Below, one piece after another: positions 62,084-64,000 of a DNA stretch of 64,000 nt. The stretch covers positions 618,501 through 682,500 of the forward strand of contig NZ_CP094351.1 of the NCBI RefSeq assembly GCF_022807995.1, in the 5' to 3' direction. Every line of letters starts with the position of its first letter. Within the stretch, counting starts at the first letter, position 1. Source of the stretch: Pseudomonas orientalis. Lineage in GTDB: Bacteria > Pseudomonadota > Gammaproteobacteria > Pseudomonadales > Pseudomonadaceae. The notes below the pieces were generated by a model. The model worked only from the letters and a program-made list of their open reading frames with translations, was not told where the DNA came from and did no database searches. Position numbers and translations under genes: made by a program.

Positions 62084-62142
62084 CACAGGGGCCGTTGAGT
62101 GCACGGCAGGCTTCAAAAGAGGGCGTTGCGCGACGCGGCGGC

Positions 62143-63504
62143 TCAGGCGGTCGCGTGAATCCGTGACAGCAGCAAGCGATCAAGCGCCCACACCAGGATC
62201 AACGATGCGCCCACCAACGGGAAAATGATCGCCAGCCCGAGCATGATCACCATCGCGGTTTTCCATTTGGGCAGGTCATGGCGCAGCGGCGGCACCCCCA
62301 GCCCGCCTTGTGGCCGGCGTTTCCACCAGATCACCACGCCGCTCACCGCACTGAGCAGGATCATCAGGCAGATCAGCAGCACGATCAGTTGGTTGACCCA
62401 GCCGAACATCTTGCCTTCGTGCAGCATCACGCCGGTCTCGGTGGCGCGTGCGACCAGGTTGTAATGTTCCCACCGCACATCGGCCAGAATCTTGCCGGTG
62501 TACTGGTCCACATGCAGGGTGGCGTCATTGCGTGGGTCGTTGGCGAACACGGCGATGGTGAACACCCCCGTGGCGGTCGTGGGGAAGGTGATGCTGTAGC
62601 CGGGCTCCACACCGCGTGCGTTGGCCAGCTCGACCACCTTTTGCAGGCTGATGCCGGGCGCGGCGGGACCTGTGTGCATGGCGCCGTGGTTCATGTGTTC
62701 GGCATGGTCGCCGGACATCGGCATCGGTGTATTTTCCAGGGCCCAGGGCACGGTCTGTTGGGTTGCGGTATTGAGCACTCGCGCCTGCTGGTCGGACTGC
62801 GGAACGCTGTTCCACATTGCCGTCGGGAAGGTGTTCCACAGGTCGGCGTATTGCTTGCCCCAGAAACCGGTCCAGGTCATGCCGCTGAGCAGCATCACCA
62901 GCAAAAACGCAGCGCCCCAAAAGCCAGCGACAGCGTGCAGGTCGCGCCAAAGCAACCGGCCACGGCTGTTGAGCCGCGGCCACAAAACGCCAGCCGATGA
63001 CTTGCCCCGTGGCCACCACAGGTACAGGCCGGACACCACCAGCATCACGCCCCAGCCGGCGGCGAGCTCTATCAGGCGGTCGCCGGTGGTGCCGATCATC
63101 AGCTCGCCGTGCAGGGCGCGGGCGATGGCTTGCAGGTTGTATTTGGCATCCTGCTCACCCAGGACTGTGCCGCGATACGGGTCGACGAATACCGTCACTT
63201 CGCGGCCGTCGTTGTGCAACACGAACTGTGCGCTGCTGGTGGCCTCGGCAGGCGGCAGGTACTTGCTGATCGCCGCCTGGGGGTAGGCGGTTTTGGCGCG
63301 TTGCAGCAGCTCGTCGGCGCTCAGCGCATGTTCGGCGGCGGGTACGGTGAGCAGGTGGCCGTACATCAGCGGGTCGAGCTGGGGTTTGAACAGGTAGATG
63401 ATGCCGGTCAGGGCCAGCAGCACCATGAAGGGGGCGACGAAGAGGCCGGCGTAGAAGTGCCAGCGCCAGGCCAGGTTGTAGAAGGAAATCTTTTGTGTGG
63501 TCAT
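62143..63504 (-). CDS. PepSY-domain membrane protein with Met/His-rich loop
   Basis: 453 residues. PepSY-associated TM family: an N-terminal helix (YAGLFVAPFMVLLALTGIIYLF, about 18-39), a periplasmic PepSY region, helices near 145-165 and 196-212, a second periplasmic region and C-terminal helices (about 370-395, 418-440). Residues 261-277 hold MPMSGDHAEHMNHGAMH, with four Met and four His, a metal-binding composition suited to copper. Next to it is a TonB-dependent receptor of copper type. Such proteins may reduce or pass on metal in the inner membrane. A REPIN lies between the two genes. Confidence 0.83.
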   Translation of the reverse strand: MTTQKISFYNLAWRWHFYAGLFVAPFMVLLALTGIIYLFKPQLDPLMYGHLLTVPAAEHALSADELLQRAKTAYPQAAISKYLPPAEATSSAQFVLHNDGREVTVFVDPYRGTVLGEQDAKYNLQAIARALHGELMIGTTGDRLIELAAGWGVMLVVSGLYLWWPRGKSSAGVLWPRLNSRGRLLWRDLHAVAGFWGAAFLLVMLLSGMTWTGFWGKQYADLWNTFPTAMWNSVPQSDQQARVLNTATQQTVPWALENTPMPMSGDHAEHMNHGAMHTGPAAPGISLQKVVELANARGVEPGYSITFPTTATGVFTIAVFANDPRNDATLHVDQYTGKILADVRWEHYNLVARATETGVMLHEGKMFGWVNQLIVLLICLMILLSAVSGVVIWWKRRPQGGLGVPPLRHDLPKWKTAMVIMLGLAIIFPLVGASLILVWALDRLLLSRIHATA

Positions 63505-63548
63505 CAGGGGCTCCGCAAGGCTTTTGATTTTCTTGTGTCAGTTGTACC

Positions 63549-63643
63549 GCCATCGGGGGCAAGCCCCCTCCCACACTTGATCGGGTTTGCAAATCAAAAT
63601 ATGTGAACACGGTCAAATGTGGGAGGGGGCTTGCCCCCGATGC
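63549..63643. repeat. REPIN, class 1, between the receptor and the PepSY gene
   Basis: GCCATCGGGGGCAAGCC...GGCTTGCCCCCGATGC. The left arm of the pair lies two bases after the receptor stop on the reverse strand. Confidence 0.92.
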
Positions 63644-63645
63644 TT

Positions 63646-64000
63646 TTAGAAGCTCATGTCCACCTTGGTCCAGAGCGTACGCCCCGGCTCTCTGATGGCC
63701 TGCGGGTCGTTCGCCGGGTAACCGAAGCCAGCGTTACCGGCCAGGTTCAGATGCTCGGCGTAAGCCTTGCCGAACAGATTGTCGACCCCGCTGCTGACCT
63801 TGAAGTTCTTGTTGATGCGGTACGCGGCGTTCAGCGAGAACACGCCAAAACCGCTGCTCTTGTCATAGTCCTTGCCGACCACGTTGCCCTTGTTCGGGTC
63901 GATGCGGTTCTGCGCCGCGACCACGCGCCACAAAGCACCGGCACTCCAGTCGTCTTCGCTGTAGGTCAGGCCCAGGCGCGCATCCAGCGGCGGCATCTGC
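63646..64000 (-). CDS. TonB-dependent receptor, probably copper type (OprC/NosA), C-terminal part
   Basis: Only the last part is in the window: beta-barrel strands (RLGLTYSEDDWSAGALWRVVAAQ), FSLNAAYRINKNFKVSSGVDNLFGKAYAEHLN, and the final outer-membrane C-terminus REPGRTLWTKVDMSF ending in Phe. The NLFGKAYAEHLN...GYPANDPQ ending resembles TonB-dependent copper receptors (OprC/NosA). The plug domain and start lie beyond base 64000. The PepSY gene downstream with a Met/His-rich loop supports a copper assignment. Confidence 0.75.
   Translation of the reverse strand, partial: QMPPLDARLGLTYSEDDWSAGALWRVVAAQNRIDPNKGNVVGKDYDKSSGFGVFSLNAAYRINKNFKVSSGVDNLFGKAYAEHLNLAGNAGFGYPANDPQAIREPGRTLWTKVDMSF

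Overview
The window is a stretch of core chromosome from a fluorescent Pseudomonas, most likely the P. fluorescens group. Three things point there: the protein families, a gene order (rnr-rlmB-rpsF-rpsR-rplI-dnaB ... azurin-nadE-pncB ... ureEFG ... ureABC-urtABCDE) that matches what I remember of the same interval in P. aeruginosa, and seventeen copies of the REP/REPIN repeat with core GTGGGAGGGGGCTTGCC that litters genomes of this group. This is a recollection of synteny, not a database search.

Layout. 1-4733: end of rnr, rlmB, then the ribosomal operon rpsF-rpsR-(membrane protein)-rplI, a terminator and dnaB. 4747-11055: a giant reverse-strand gene for a 2,102-residue leucine-rich-repeat protein with a C-terminal NEL (IpaH/SspH-type) ubiquitin-ligase domain, followed by ygiQ. 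13794-15159: an overlapping pair of unknown genes that looks like a membrane-active toxin and its immunity protein. 15347-22174: a three-gene transglutaminase / permuted ATP-grasp / alpha-E operon, a predicted but poorly understood amidoligase system. 22246-25378: a small protein, azurin, nadE and pncB. 25586-29556: a LysR regulator divergent from amaB-amaA (pipecolate/lysine catabolism). 29946-35045: a five-gene HAAT-type amino-acid ABC transporter. 35160-35807: a long noncoding region with DnaA-box-like sites before an SDR gene. 36779-39060: an efflux protein and a sugar epimerase-like gene. 39083-41483: ureEFG and a HupE/UreJ protein. 41825-51763: NlpC/P60, a DesT-like TetR, a repeat protein, AsmA, a ferritin-like protein, an EamA exporter, PsiF, an AI-2E family protein, and a divergent Hsp70/J-protein pair. 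51815-61947: one long reverse-strand locus urtABCDE-ureD-ureA-GNAT-GNAT-ureB-ureC for urea uptake and hydrolysis. 62143-64000: a PepSY membrane protein and the end of a TonB-dependent, probably copper, receptor.

How the parts work together. Much of the window serves nitrogen acquisition. UrtABCDE imports urea and UreABC hydrolyses it after nickel insertion by UreDEFG; the HAAT transporter imports amino acids; AmaA/AmaB degrade pipecolate. By eye I find sigma-54 (RpoN) promoter sequences with exact GG-N10-GC spacing in front of four transcription units: the amidoligase operon (15294), the HAAT operon (29861), ureEFG (41547, reverse) and urt-ure (62015, reverse). The first is the most informative, because it ties an uncharacterised protein-modifying system to nitrogen control. 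REPINs sit inside several operons, and in both ABC transporter operons one lies exactly between the binding-protein gene and the first permease gene.

No tRNA, rRNA, CRISPR array, prophage, integrase or insertion sequence was recognised.
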